The notes under the pieces are model-generated. The model did not search any database. It saw nothing but the letters and a program-made list of their open reading frames with translations, and was not told the origin of the DNA. The position numbers and the translations under genes were made by a program. Of a stretch of DNA of 64,000 nucleotides, positions 43,733-52,140 are shown piece by piece. The first letter of the stretch is position 1, and every line of letters begins with the position of its first letter. The DNA is from an uncultured Oscillospiraceae bacterium (lineage in GTDB: Bacteria; Bacillota; Clostridia; Oscillospirales; Ruminococcaceae): contig UQDG01000001.1 in assembly GCA_900539695.1 (NCBI GenBank), positions 143,725 through 207,724 on the forward strand, in the 5' to 3' direction.

Positions 43733-44122
43733 TCACCTCGCAGTCGCATTCTCGCAGATGCGGATGATTTGCTCACAGCGGTAGTCGCCGCACTTGGCAA
43801 TATGTACCTGATCTCCGGGCAGCCCCATCTGCGTTTGCAGCCAACGGTAGCTCTGGTCGCGGCTCATGCCAAGCTGCGTCTGTACGCTGTGCAAGGCATG
43901 GTGAGCAAGGATGCGTTTATGCCGCAAATCTCCGTTGGCAAGGGTGCCGAGCGGCTGCTTCGTGCGGCGGTCTGCTGTGACATAGGCATCACAGGCAGGC
44001 CAGCGGCGGCAGACGTACAGGTACGTTCCTGCGGAAATGTCGGACAGACCATGAATCGCGCTTGCCGGGCGCAGCATGGCAAGAGAGCCGCAGTAGGGAC
44101 AATGGATACGAGCTTGTTTCAT
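43733..44122 (-). CDS. Zinc-finger protein (DUF3268-like)
   Basis: This 129-residue protein has two Cys pairs, CPYCGS near residue 8 and CRRWPACDAYV near residue 38, with TKQPLGTLANGDLRHKR after them. This is the pattern that I know from zinc-finger-containing DUF3268 proteins of phages and conjugative elements. The rest is helical (LGMSRDQSYRWLQTQMGL) with a third Cys pair near the end (KCGDYRCEQIIRIC). It probably binds nucleic acid during replication or transfer. It lies between the replication-initiator-like and sigma-like genes. Confidence 0.7.
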   Translation of the reverse strand: MKQARIHCPYCGSLAMLRPASAIHGLSDISAGTYLYVCRRWPACDAYVTADRRTKQPLGTLANGDLRHKRILAHHALHSVQTQLGMSRDQSYRWLQTQMGLPGDQVHIAKCGDYRCEQIIRICENATAR

Positions 44123-44256
44123 AGAATTTCACCTCCAATTTGTTGAAAATAGGCCGAAAAAACCTATTTGCCCTTATTACTGTAATCTCAAACGAAAAAA
44201 TTAAAAAATTTCGGCCACTTTTTCAAATTTTACAATTTGTTCATATCTTCGCGGCG

Positions 44257-45075
44257 TTACGCCAGCATCGGACGGGATCCGCCACCGACAGATTTGCGTA
44301 CATCCAGCATCGTCCTGCCGTTCAGTGTGACAGGCGCATTGAACAGCATCGTCAGAAGATATTTCTTGAGATTTTTAACGTCCGTGTGCAGATTGCACAG
44401 GCCGTCAAGGACAAAACGGATATGCTCGCTTGTCAGCTGCAACAGTCGTTCCCGCACCAAGGCCATCGGGAACAGGTTGTTGCCCAGCCGCAGTACAGGG
44501 CTGCGGAGCTGGATTGTCTCCACGACTAGCTCGTAGATCTCCTGCATCACTGGGGCGCTCTCCGGCTGGTTGCGGCAAAGCAGGTCCAGTTCGATGTTGT
44601 CGCGGACTTTTGTCCGCACGGCCGCTCCCTCGGATAAGATTAGATCAGTATTTTGTTTCTCTTTATTTTGTATTTCTTTATTTAATTGCATGGGATTTCC
44701 CAGTACAGCAGAATCCGATGCAAGGGGTTCCAGCATAGGCGGCACGGATTCAGCGCTGCCGCCGGAGCCGGATGAGGGAGTTTGCGGGTACTCATAGACA
44801 TAGTAATCGCAGCCACGCAGACAGCCGCGCTCATCACGGACGCGGGTACGCACCACATACCCGGCATCCTCCAGCTCCCAAATCGCTGTGCGGATAGCGT
44901 CCACGCTCTCCTTATTGATGGCGGCAAGCCCTTTGAGGGTATAATCCCAGTCGTCCGGCAGGGAAAGCATCTGCGACAGCAGACCCTTGGCTTTCAGGGA
45001 CAAATTTTTGTTGCGAAGATGATGATTGCTCATAACGGTATAGTCCTTAATGCGCTCTACGCGAAAAACAGCCAT
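44257..45075 (-). CDS. Replication-initiator-like protein with N-terminal winged helix (DUF6017-like)
   Basis: This 272-residue protein opens with the typical FRVERIKDYTVMSNHHLRNKNLSLKAKGLLSQMLSLPDDWDYTLKGLA block, a winged helix found in plasmid and element replication proteins. A Ser/Gly/Pro-rich linker follows, and the C-terminal helical region contains LICRNQP-like (DLLCRNQP) and ELVVETIQL segments and ends in NLKKYLLTMLFNAP. In Firmicute conjugative elements this gene usually lies near the coupling protein, and I infer autonomous replication of the excised circle. Confidence 0.75.
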   Translation of the reverse strand: MAVFRVERIKDYTVMSNHHLRNKNLSLKAKGLLSQMLSLPDDWDYTLKGLAAINKESVDAIRTAIWELEDAGYVVRTRVRDERGCLRGCDYYVYEYPQTPSSGSGGSAESVPPMLEPLASDSAVLGNPMQLNKEIQNKEKQNTDLILSEGAAVRTKVRDNIELDLLCRNQPESAPVMQEIYELVVETIQLRSPVLRLGNNLFPMALVRERLLQLTSEHIRFVLDGLCNLHTDVKNLKKYLLTMLFNAPVTLNGRTMLDVRKSVGGGSRPMLA

Positions 45076-45134
45076 TTTACGAATCCTTTCATGTAAAAGA
45101 TGGGCAACCGCCGGGGCTGCCCACGGTTCATCGG

Positions 45135-46172
45135 TTACAGATTCTGACGGATAATGCGGGTGATGATGCCCACGGCAATGCTGCGCTCCTCGTCCAGCTT
45201 CGTTACCACAAAACTGACATCATCCTTTTTCCCGGGCGTGCGGCGGTCATAGCAGGAGTGAGCCACAGCATTGACCCCGTTAGAAAGCCGCACATAGACG
45301 ATGCCTTTATGTACATCGGTGACGCGGCCGGCGTATTTGCTCTGCACACGGCAGCGTTTCAAGGCTTCGTGGCTGGTGTTCTCGGTGACGCTCTTGACAT
45401 CGGCATGGACGGACAATTCCTCCTGCGAGGTTTTGTTCACCTCGGTCACGCGGACAAGAATTTGGTCGCCTACAGCAAAACGGTCATGGGCATCACCAAT
45501 CCAATCCCATGCAAGATCCCGCGCCATGATAGAACACTCCACACCGAAAATCTCGACACGGATAGACTTGTCGGCAACAGCAATGACGCGGGCCTGTACC
45601 ACGCGCCCCTCCCGGACGCGGTACTCACCGTTGGCATCGGGGCTGAAATAGAAAAGCTGGCGTTTGCGCATCATGGCTTCGCGGCGGCTGGCGACTACAC
45701 TGCGGCTCTTGGAGTCAATGCCGAGGATAACAAAATCAATTTCTGCGCCCAGCATATTGCCCAGCAGCTTCATCTGGCGAACGGCCATACTGTCGGTACT
45801 GTTGGCAGCGCTGGGGGCGACCATCATTTCTTTGAGAGGAATGACGATGCGGAAGCCGTTGTAATCCACGACAGCAATCGTCTTGCCGCTGTCGGTCTGC
45901 TCGATACCACCCAGCGATGCCGAAAGGATACGCCGCGTGCGGTAGGCGTTGTGAATCTCGTGCCAGGCAGCAGCTTCGCGGGCATCCTCGGTTTCGATTT
46001 CGTCACCGCTTTCAATGGTCAGCACCGGGGCATCCGCTTTGCGTCTGCGGCGGGGCGGGGGAGTCTCGGCAGGCTTTTCTTCTTCGACAGGGGCAGGAAT
46101 GGGTGCATCTTCAAACTCCACAGGTTCGGGGATGGGCAGGTCAGGGGTAAAAATATCATTGTTCATTTCCAT
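45135..46172 (-). CDS. S1-domain RNA-binding-like protein of the conjugative element
   Basis: The 345-residue product has an acidic, proline-rich N-terminus (about 60 residues), a middle domain, and two S1-like OB folds. These lie roughly at residues 195-265 (GRVVQARVIAVADKSIRVEIFGVECSIMARDL) and 275-340 (YAGRVTDVHKGIVYVRLSNGVNAVAHSC). S1 repeats bind RNA or single-stranded DNA. It is encoded between VirD4 and the initiator-like gene in the same direction. A single-strand-binding role during transfer is reasonable but not proven. Confidence 0.75.
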   Translation of the reverse strand: MEMNNDIFTPDLPIPEPVEFEDAPIPAPVEEEKPAETPPPRRRRKADAPVLTIESGDEIETEDAREAAAWHEIHNAYRTRRILSASLGGIEQTDSGKTIAVVDYNGFRIVIPLKEMMVAPSAANSTDSMAVRQMKLLGNMLGAEIDFVILGIDSKSRSVVASRREAMMRKRQLFYFSPDANGEYRVREGRVVQARVIAVADKSIRVEIFGVECSIMARDLAWDWIGDAHDRFAVGDQILVRVTEVNKTSQEELSVHADVKSVTENTSHEALKRCRVQSKYAGRVTDVHKGIVYVRLSNGVNAVAHSCYDRRTPGKKDDVSFVVTKLDEERSIAVGIITRIIRQNL

Positions 46173-46182
46173 GGGAAACCTC

Positions 46183-48063
46183 CTATTCAGTTTCAGGTTT
46201 TGTTATGATGGATTCTTTGTCGGTGGCAACCACCGTTTTTGATTTGGCAGGACGGCCACGGCGCTTAGGCGGTGCCTTGGGGGATGCTTTAGCTGTTTCC
46301 TCCGGGGAATCTTCGGGTGTTTCTGGTAAGGCTTTCCGCCACGCCGGGATATGGGCAGATGCCTTGCATTCCCGCAACTGCTTGTAAGCCGGATGCAGGG
46401 AGTAGTCCATTTTGCGGACTTTCAAGACTTTGTGTCCGCGCAGGATGACCAGCGCTTCATCTACCGGCAGGCGCAGCACTTCGTCCGGGGTCAGCACCGG
46501 CCGCTTTCCGACACCACTACTCTCGCGGTACTGCGGCGTATAGTCGGAGACGCGCAGGGTGTTTAGTGCCTTGGAAGTACTGGACACCGCTACACTGGCA
46601 ATGCCGGTGCGCTGAGAGACGTACTCGGCGGTCAGCTGATCCGTACAGCCGAGAAAAAGCTGCACATCGCAGTTGCCGAGAATTCCCTGCCACTGGTTCT
46701 GTGGGTAGCGGTTTTGCAGTCCGGCAAGATTCTGGAACACGCAGGACATAGAGATATTGCGGGAGCGAATGACGCTGATGCGCCGGGATAACTCGGAGAT
46801 CGTACCGCAGGCGGTCAGCTCCTCGCCCAGCACATGGACCGGCACGGGGAGCCGCCCGCCGGGGCAGTTGGCATCGGCATAGCGGACAAGTTTGATAAAG
46901 GCAAAAGACAGGAACAACGATGCAAGAAAATCAAAGGTACTGTCCTGATCGCTGGTGACGAGATAGTACGCGCAGGGCTGCTGCCCCGGCAGTTCAAGGC
47001 TGATTTCGTCATACGCAGTGATTTTCTTAATTAAGTCAGACTGAAATACCTGTAATCGGCTGCCCAAACCGCTGATGACCCCGCTGCGTACAGAGTCCGA
47101 TGCCCGTTGATACAGGCTGTACGGTGCTTTGGCAGGATGCGTCAGCGGCAGAACATCAAACAGGCTGTCCAACTGACTTTCGCTGCATTGCGTGATAAGG
47201 TTGTACACCTCACCGATGGTCCGCTGCTCCGGCGGGTAGGTGAGGTCAACGTACAAGACCAGCGCTTTCAGCAAGTTCATCTCTCCCGAATCCCAGAAGC
47301 GGTCACTTTTGCCGGTGCCGTTGGTGTTCTTGATGATGACATCCACGAAAAGCTGCGCCATCAGTTCCTGACCCTCAATTTCTTTCAGACAGTTCCACGA
47401 GTCGGAGTTTTCGGGGCTGACGAGGTTGAATACGCGCACGGTATACCCTAAATCTCGCATATATTCGCTGGATTTTTCGTAAAGTTCTGATTTGGGGTCA
47501 CAGATAATCAGCGACTCTCCGCGGACGGCGCTTTGCAGGATACGATTCATGCAGAACGAGCGGGTTTTCATCGAGCCACTGGCACCGTAGACGGCGAGGT
47601 TGCCGTTCATACGGGTTTTCTCCGGGATGCAGAGAAACTTTCCGTCGAGCATCCCCAACACGGTGCCTGTATGCTGGGATAGGTCGGAAACCATATCCAG
47701 CACAGCAGGAATTTCTCGCGGCTGCATCCAGCCGGATGTGCCGTAAGTGCCTTTTGCGGAAAAATCGAAGTTACGCTCGGAATCCGTTAAGGCATCTTGA
47801 CTGAACAGCTTTCGATACAGGAAAATCGCGGCGACTGTGGCTGCGCAGCCTGCTATGCAGTAAAGGTTGTAGGGGAACCATAAAATGCCTTTAAGACAGT
47901 CCGGCGGCGACAAAGAGGGGAACGGCGGAGAAGTACCGCCCGGCATACCGCCGTTTTTCTGCCAGACGGCATAGTTGCCGATGAACTGCGTCAAGTAGCC
48001 GCAGGCATAGAGCAGCAGCGTGACTGCCAACAAAATCTGCAATCTTTTTGAGGAACGTTTCAT
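46183..48063 (-). CDS. VirD4/TraG-type coupling protein
   Basis: This 626-residue ATPase brings the relaxase-DNA complex to the channel. Two membrane segments lie in the first 90 residues (LLAVTLLLYACGYLTQFIG; LYCIAGCAATVAAIFLY). The P-loop is AVYGASGSMKTRSF near residue 165, with Walker B-like LIICDPKSELY after it. The conserved NCDVQLFLGCTDQLTAEYVSQRTG and PVLTPDEVLRLP blocks are present. The C-terminal 60 residues are Pro/Lys-rich. It overlaps the upstream gene by 4 bp. With VirB4 in the other operon it makes the element recognisably conjugative. Confidence 0.93.
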   Translation of the reverse strand: MKRSSKRLQILLAVTLLLYACGYLTQFIGNYAVWQKNGGMPGGTSPPFPSLSPPDCLKGILWFPYNLYCIAGCAATVAAIFLYRKLFSQDALTDSERNFDFSAKGTYGTSGWMQPREIPAVLDMVSDLSQHTGTVLGMLDGKFLCIPEKTRMNGNLAVYGASGSMKTRSFCMNRILQSAVRGESLIICDPKSELYEKSSEYMRDLGYTVRVFNLVSPENSDSWNCLKEIEGQELMAQLFVDVIIKNTNGTGKSDRFWDSGEMNLLKALVLYVDLTYPPEQRTIGEVYNLITQCSESQLDSLFDVLPLTHPAKAPYSLYQRASDSVRSGVISGLGSRLQVFQSDLIKKITAYDEISLELPGQQPCAYYLVTSDQDSTFDFLASLFLSFAFIKLVRYADANCPGGRLPVPVHVLGEELTACGTISELSRRISVIRSRNISMSCVFQNLAGLQNRYPQNQWQGILGNCDVQLFLGCTDQLTAEYVSQRTGIASVAVSSTSKALNTLRVSDYTPQYRESSGVGKRPVLTPDEVLRLPVDEALVILRGHKVLKVRKMDYSLHPAYKQLRECKASAHIPAWRKALPETPEDSPEETAKASPKAPPKRRGRPAKSKTVVATDKESIITKPETE

Positions 48064-49187
48064 GGCAAAGTCAGAAACCTCCTCTCGAACGCGGCAAAGT
48101 CGATGGTCTGCAACTCGACCCTATCACCGCAAAGTGGCCGCAGCGCGTCTGCCTGAAAATCAAAGCAGAGGATGGCACCTTTCATTTGCAGCAGTTCCAA
48201 GGCAGACAGGAATCGGAACAAGCGCGGCAGATCCGGCAGATAGCAGAATAAAATCGGCGCGCCTGCATCTGTACGAGCGTCGTTCTCGATGTAAGCGTTA
48301 CGGCAAGGCGGCTGAAGCTCTCGCAGCAGCATGGCGTTTAGTTGTCCGATTATATCTGGATGACAGAGCAGCCACAGCAGCGTCTCGCCGTGGTAGTCAT
48401 TGGTGAGAAAGTAGAAATGTTCGTAGCCCTCGCCAAAAAGGAAGTGTTCTTTCTTGTAGGTCTTTGCATCTTCCAGCAGGGTAGTCATAACTGCCCACTG
48501 GTCAGACAGCAGGATGCCGTCCGGCGTGTGGCTCACACCATTCCGCGTATAGCGGATATTTTGCAGCATGATTTTTCCCCGCTGTTCGATTTGCGTGTCA
48601 AAGACCGGAACAGCATCCATGCCGTTGAACACAGCAAAGGTGCGGGATGGGGTCAGCAGCGAGCCTGCCATACGGGAGCCGTGAACCTTTACCATTTCAA
48701 GGCCCAGTTCTTTCATCTCGCGGGAATCATAAAAAACAGGGGCTTCAATGCGGCAAGGACTGCTGCCACCCGGCACAAATACAGGCGGCTTTTCATCTCG
48801 ATAAATCATCGTGCCTGCATTCAGCATCGTGACATAGGTTTGCGCGATACGATGCAGCCGCAGACGGCGGGCAGGGGATGATTTGATGGAGTTGGTGTCG
48901 GTGCGGCCTGACAGATAGAACTGAAATCGCTCCGGCGCTCGTTCCCGCAAAAGACGTTTGCCACGGATGCCGAGCCGGTAGCCGCGAAGATGATCTTTGG
49001 AGAAGATGCGCAGGAGCTTGTCGTGTGTCAGGCTCGTCACGACTTTTTTGCGATAACTTTTGCTGGAGGTAAGGCGGTCAGCACACGCACAAGGAACCTC
49101 GCCGCAGATGGCTGTGAGCGCCAAAAGTTCATAATAGAGGCTGTCTTGCGCGGGCAGGACAGGAAAGGCAGAAGAAATAGAAATCAC
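48060..49187 (-). CDS. Replication-relaxation-like winged-helix protein
   Basis: A 375-residue protein with a basic winged-helix-like N-terminus (LTSSKSYRKKVVTSLTHDKLLRIFSKDHLRGYRLGIRGKRLL), followed by a mixed domain with MLNAGTMIYRDEKPPVF and ILLSDQWAVMTTLLEDAK. This resembles replication-relaxation family proteins encoded beside VirD4 in Firmicute elements. The family name does not imply a known activity. It overlaps the VirD4 start by 4 bp, so the two are made together. Confidence 0.6.
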   Translation of the reverse strand: MISISSAFPVLPAQDSLYYELLALTAICGEVPCACADRLTSSKSYRKKVVTSLTHDKLLRIFSKDHLRGYRLGIRGKRLLRERAPERFQFYLSGRTDTNSIKSSPARRLRLHRIAQTYVTMLNAGTMIYRDEKPPVFVPGGSSPCRIEAPVFYDSREMKELGLEMVKVHGSRMAGSLLTPSRTFAVFNGMDAVPVFDTQIEQRGKIMLQNIRYTRNGVSHTPDGILLSDQWAVMTTLLEDAKTYKKEHFLFGEGYEHFYFLTNDYHGETLLWLLCHPDIIGQLNAMLLRELQPPCRNAYIENDARTDAGAPILFCYLPDLPRLFRFLSALELLQMKGAILCFDFQADALRPLCGDRVELQTIDFAAFERRFLTLP

Positions 49188-49299
49188 CTCGGAATTTAAC
49201 CGTGCCTTCTTTGACTCCGGCGAAAGTTGCCGCCGTCTTGTGTGTGAAACAGCTTACAACAACGCGGAAAAGTCATTTTCAGGCACAGGTATCTGATTT

Positions 49300-49965
49300 T
49301 TATGAATTTTTCGGAAAAAGTGGAGGTCGGGTCTCAGCCGATTTTGGGGTGCTCAGCCATGCCGAAAAGCAGTTTTTCGGCATTACGGTAATCACGGTAG
49401 AGGACGAATATCCAAACCGGGTCGTCTGGAAAGAATCGCACAGCGCCCCGGTATCGTCCGCCAGGCAGAATGTAGCAATGACATCTATAACTGCCTTGAG
49501 TTCAAGATTGTCATAATCCCGCACGGATGTGATTGGAAGATTGTGGTCGTAGATATGCTCCACGCAAATCACACAGTCAGAGAAGCGGGGAAGCGGTCCG
49601 CTTTGCACCAGTGCAGCCTGAAGCGGCAGCAAAAGAAACTTGCAGCCGTCCCGCTTCTTTTTGTCCGGCAGCAGCGCGGGGAGCAGCACACGCAAATAGT
49701 TGTCAGCCGCCCATACACGGATGCCCTGTACTTCGGCCGCCTTGGGATAGTAGTAAATGGGCGGTTCGTTGGACACGGAAAAGAACATATTGCGCAGATG
49801 TGCCGTGCTTTTCTCGCTGAGAAGCGCTACACTCTCGGCGGTTTTGGCAAACTGCATCGGGTCAGGCGCAGGCAGCAGATGCTCCATTTCGTACAGCTTT
49901 TTGTGAATGTCGATGAGCCCGCGCTGTTCCAAGCGGATACGATTCAAAAGTACGTCAGGATTCAA
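49300..49965 (-). CDS. Uncharacterised conjugation-operon protein with TTG start
   Basis: I place the start at TTG 49965 because AAAGGAGG lies six bases upstream; the coding region then overlaps the end of the preceding gene. The 221-residue product begins with a helix (DVLLNRIRLEQRGLIDIHKKLYEMEHLLP) and continues with an alpha/beta domain (IRVWAADNYLRVLLPALLP, CKFLLLPLQAALVQ, VRDYDNLELKAVIDVIATFCL). No family was recognised. The 3' 112 bp up to the next gene hold no clear signal. Confidence 0.5.
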   Translation of the reverse strand: MNPDVLLNRIRLEQRGLIDIHKKLYEMEHLLPAPDPMQFAKTAESVALLSEKSTAHLRNMFFSVSNEPPIYYYPKAAEVQGIRVWAADNYLRVLLPALLPDKKKRDGCKFLLLPLQAALVQSGPLPRFSDCVICVEHIYDHNLPITSVRDYDNLELKAVIDVIATFCLADDTGALCDSFQTTRFGYSSSTVITVMPKNCFSAWLSTPKSAETRPPLFPKNS

Positions 49966-50506
49966 GCGCAGCCTCCTTTTTGTAGTAGCTGACAGTGCCG
50001 TCTTCGGCCACGGTGCAGAACCCGGCCACTTGCGGAATGTCCAGCAACTCAATCTGGGAGGTATCCTCTACGACCACGATGCGCTTGCCGGCATCTTTCT
50101 GTGGCTTGTGCAGCAGCTGGCAAATCATAGTCTCTTTGCCCTGCGGGATAGGCACGATTTCATACAGCTCTCCATTTGCAAAACAGAGAATAGCTGCCGG
50201 AAATTCTGCAACTGTGTGGTATTCCACCTGATCGATGAAGTCGAGCAGAACCCAGACGCAGCGGGATAAGTCCTTGTCTGCATTGTTTCGTGCTTCTTGA
50301 TTTGCGTAGTAGCGGCAATTTTCGGCACGGTAAACGCGCCCCTCTTTCAGCATGTGGGCGAGTAAGGTCTTTGCCGTTGCCTCTTTTTCGGGAAAGAACC
50401 GGCAAAGCTGTTCTTCGGTCAGACCGGGATACAGCGAAATGTTATGCAGCATTTCAGCGGCTTCCCGCTGATAAATCGCTGCGCGGTTTTTCAATACAAT
50501 CACCAT
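49955..50506 (-). CDS. DUF5697-like protein, first gene of conjugation operon B
   Basis: This 183-residue protein has an N-terminal winged-helix-like region (YPGLTEEQLCRFFPEKEATAKTLLAHMLKEGRVYRAENCRYYA). Its C-terminal alpha/beta domain contains RCVWVLLDFIDQVEYHTVAEFPAAILCFANGELYEIVPI and KRIVVVEDTSQIELL. It resembles proteins that I associate with DUF5697 at the start of similar operons. As a DNA-binding protein next to a repeat-rich leader it may autoregulate. The start is uncertain: ATG 50506, GTG 50503 and an upstream ATG are all in frame. Confidence 0.6.
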   Translation of the reverse strand: MVIVLKNRAAIYQREAAEMLHNISLYPGLTEEQLCRFFPEKEATAKTLLAHMLKEGRVYRAENCRYYANQEARNNADKDLSRCVWVLLDFIDQVEYHTVAEFPAAILCFANGELYEIVPIPQGKETMICQLLHKPQKDAGKRIVVVEDTSQIELLDIPQVAGFCTVAEDGTVSYYKKEAALES

Positions 50507-50510
50507 CCTT

Positions 50511-50650
50511 ATTGCGCATAAGGAACGCATAAAGACGTATTAAGCACTGCCAACAGCATAGCCACAGGCAACTAATACGCAATCATTACGTCCTTTTGCG
50601 TATTCGACTTTTTATTGCGTAATCATTGCGTCAAGGCGGACGTATTACGG
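50511..50650. repeat. Cluster of TTGCGTAAT / GACGTATTA repeats upstream of operon B
   Basis: Related motifs recur in both orientations: ATTGCGCATA (50511), GACGTATTA (50534), TACGCAATCATTACGTCC (50576), TTGCGTATTCG (50597), ATTGCGTAATCATTGCGTC (50613) and GGACGTATTACGG (50638). ATTACGTCC and GGACGTATT form a long-range inverted repeat. The cluster could be an operator, replication iterons or part of oriT. Confidence 0.6.
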
Positions 50651-50687
50651 TCATCTGCAAAACCTCCCAAAATCAGAAAATGCCCAA

Positions 50688-50727
50688 AACAAAAAGAGCC
50701 GTGCCTGAAAAAGTCAGGTACGACTCT
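50688..50727 (-). terminator. Intrinsic terminator in the leader of conjugation operon B
   Basis: On the minus strand a 14-bp stem with one C-A mismatch and one wobble (AGAGTCGTACCTGA with TCAGGCACGGCTCT) is followed by TTTTTGTTTTG. It lies between the promoter near 50795 and the first gene. Confidence 0.7.
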
Positions 50728-50791
50728 GTGTGAAAATGTCCAACCTTTTTGGCTGAACCCTATTTTGAACATACTAATTGTAACATACGAG

Positions 50792-50814
50792 ATTATACAC
50801 GTATATACAATCAC
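50792..50814 (-). promoter_or_regulatory. Promoter of conjugation operon B
   Basis: TATAAT (complement of 50792-50797) with a TG two bases upstream; the -35 is poor and lies against the iteron array, as expected for an activator-dependent promoter. Confidence 0.5.
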
Positions 50815-50847
50815 TGTGCGGATGTTGTGCAGATGTAATGCGAGTGC
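50815..50847. repeat. 11-bp iteron array, copy C
   Basis: Three units without gaps: TGTGCGGATGT, TGTGCAGATGT and AATGCGAGTGC. The first unit is identical to that of copy A at 9960, although the two are more than 40 kb apart. Confidence 0.7.
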
Positions 50848-50884
50848 GGCAAAAAACTTTCAAGGCAGTGCATCTGGCGCAATC

Positions 50885-50913
50885 TTGATTCTTTGGCGTA
50901 TAGGCATTATAAT
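50885..50913 (+). promoter_or_regulatory. Promoter of the esterase-like gene
   Basis: TTGATT (50885-50890), a 17-bp spacer and TATAAT (50908-50913) face the plus strand, divergent from conjugation operon B. Confidence 0.75.
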
Positions 50914-50948
50914 GCAAAAGAAAGCAAAGAAAAGGAATCATCGATTTT

Positions 50949-51632
50949 ATGGATAACCAATTATTGCAGATACAAAACAGAACCTGCCGCATCTACGGCA
51001 CTGCCAGCGCCGAATACCTGCTGCTGCAAATGGTGGATGAACATGACCTTGCAGGGATGGAGCGGGAAGTTGAAGCTATACGTCGGCAAACCGCGCATCT
51101 ATTTTTGCTGGCCGCTGTCCAAGTAGAGAACTGGAACGATGACTTATCTCCGTGGCCTGCACCGCCCGTGTGGGGCAAGCAAGGTTTTGACGGCAGGGCG
51201 GAGGATACGCTTGCATGGCTGGAGCAGGCTGTGCCGGGCATTAGCCAACAGTATTCTATAAAGGAAGATTGTAAGGTTATTTTAGGCGGCTACTCACTGG
51301 CTGGACTGTTTGCTCTGTGGGCGGCAACACAAACGAACGCGCTGTATGGCACGGCGGCGGCTTCGCCGTCCGTGTGGTTTCCCGGCTGGCTGGAATACGA
51401 AGCGGCGCACCCTATTCAGACCCGGCGCGTTTATCTCAGCCTTGGCGATCGCGAGGAGCACACCAAAAACCAGACTATGGCATCAGTAGGTGACAACATC
51501 CGCGCCCTGCACAGCGCCCTGACCCAGCGCGGAAAAGACTGCAAACTGGAATGGAACGCAGGCGGCCACTTCAAGGATGCCGACCTACGGACAGCGAAGG
51601 CATTTGCCTGGGTTATGGAAGGAAAACAATAA
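50949..51632 (+). CDS. Alpha/beta-hydrolase (esterase D-like)
   Basis: The 227-residue protein has a nucleophile elbow GGYSLAGLFALWA (GxSxxG) near residues 112-124, after the strand CKVILGG. SPSVWFPGW and RVYLSLGDREEH follow, and the final NAGGHFKDADLR carries the likely catalytic His. The order Ser-Asp-His and the length fit small intracellular esterases of the putative-esterase family. The substrate is unknown. It has its own promoter and is followed at once by the DUF188 gene. Confidence 0.8.
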   Translation: MDNQLLQIQNRTCRIYGTASAEYLLLQMVDEHDLAGMEREVEAIRRQTAHLFLLAAVQVENWNDDLSPWPAPPVWGKQGFDGRAEDTLAWLEQAVPGISQQYSIKEDCKVILGGYSLAGLFALWAATQTNALYGTAAASPSVWFPGWLEYEAAHPIQTRRVYLSLGDREEHTKNQTMASVGDNIRALHSALTQRGKDCKLEWNAGGHFKDADLRTAKAFAWVMEGKQ

Positions 51633-51633
51633 A

Positions 51634-52068
51634 GTGACGATTTTAATAGATGCTGATGGCTGCCCGGTGGTGGATCTGACTATACAGACAGCCGCAAAAT
51701 ACAAAGTACCTGTGCTGATTCTATGTGATACAGCCCACCAAATCCAACGCGACGGAGCGCAAACCTTGACCTTTGACAAGGGTGCCGACAGCGTAGATTT
51801 TGCACTGGTGAACCGCGTACACCCCGGCGACCTTGTAATTACGCAGGATTACGGGCTGGCAAGTATGTGTCTGGCGCGCTGCGCCCGTGTGCTGAACCAG
51901 AACGGCTTAGAGTACACATCCGAAAATATTGATAGTCTGTTGTTCCGCCGCCACGAAAACAAAAAGCTCCTTCGTGCCGGAAAGCACCCTAAAGGGGCTT
52001 CCAAACGAACGAAGGAGCAGAACATGGCCTATAAAAATGCCTTAGAGAAAATCTTGCAGACTGTGTGA
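51634..52068 (+). CDS. YaiI/YqxD (DUF188) family protein
   Basis: This 144-residue protein starts at GTG 51634 (GGAAGG upstream), 1 bp after the esterase stop. The conserved opening ILIDADGCPV, the middle KGADSVDFALVNRVHPGDLVITQDYGLAS, and ENIDSLLFRRH are diagnostic of this PIN-like family, which has acidic residues at a probable nuclease site. The biological role is not established. It ends in a bidirectional terminator shared with the HipA-like gene. Confidence 0.92.
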   Translation: MTILIDADGCPVVDLTIQTAAKYKVPVLILCDTAHQIQRDGAQTLTFDKGADSVDFALVNRVHPGDLVITQDYGLASMCLARCARVLNQNGLEYTSENIDSLLFRRHENKKLLRAGKHPKGASKRTKEQNMAYKNALEKILQTV

Positions 52069-52079
52069 GCGCCATAACA

Positions 52080-52131
52080 AAAACAGCCTTTCCCGCGTGC
52101 TTCCAAGAAAGCATAGGGAAAGGCTGTTTTT
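52080..52131. terminator. Bidirectional terminator between convergent genes
   Basis: AAAACAGCCTTTCCC pairs with GGGAAAGGCTGTTTT around a loop of about 20 nt, with A and T runs on both flanks. It serves the DUF188 gene (plus) and the HipA-like gene (minus). Confidence 0.85.
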
Positions 52132-52140
52132 ATTTCAAAG

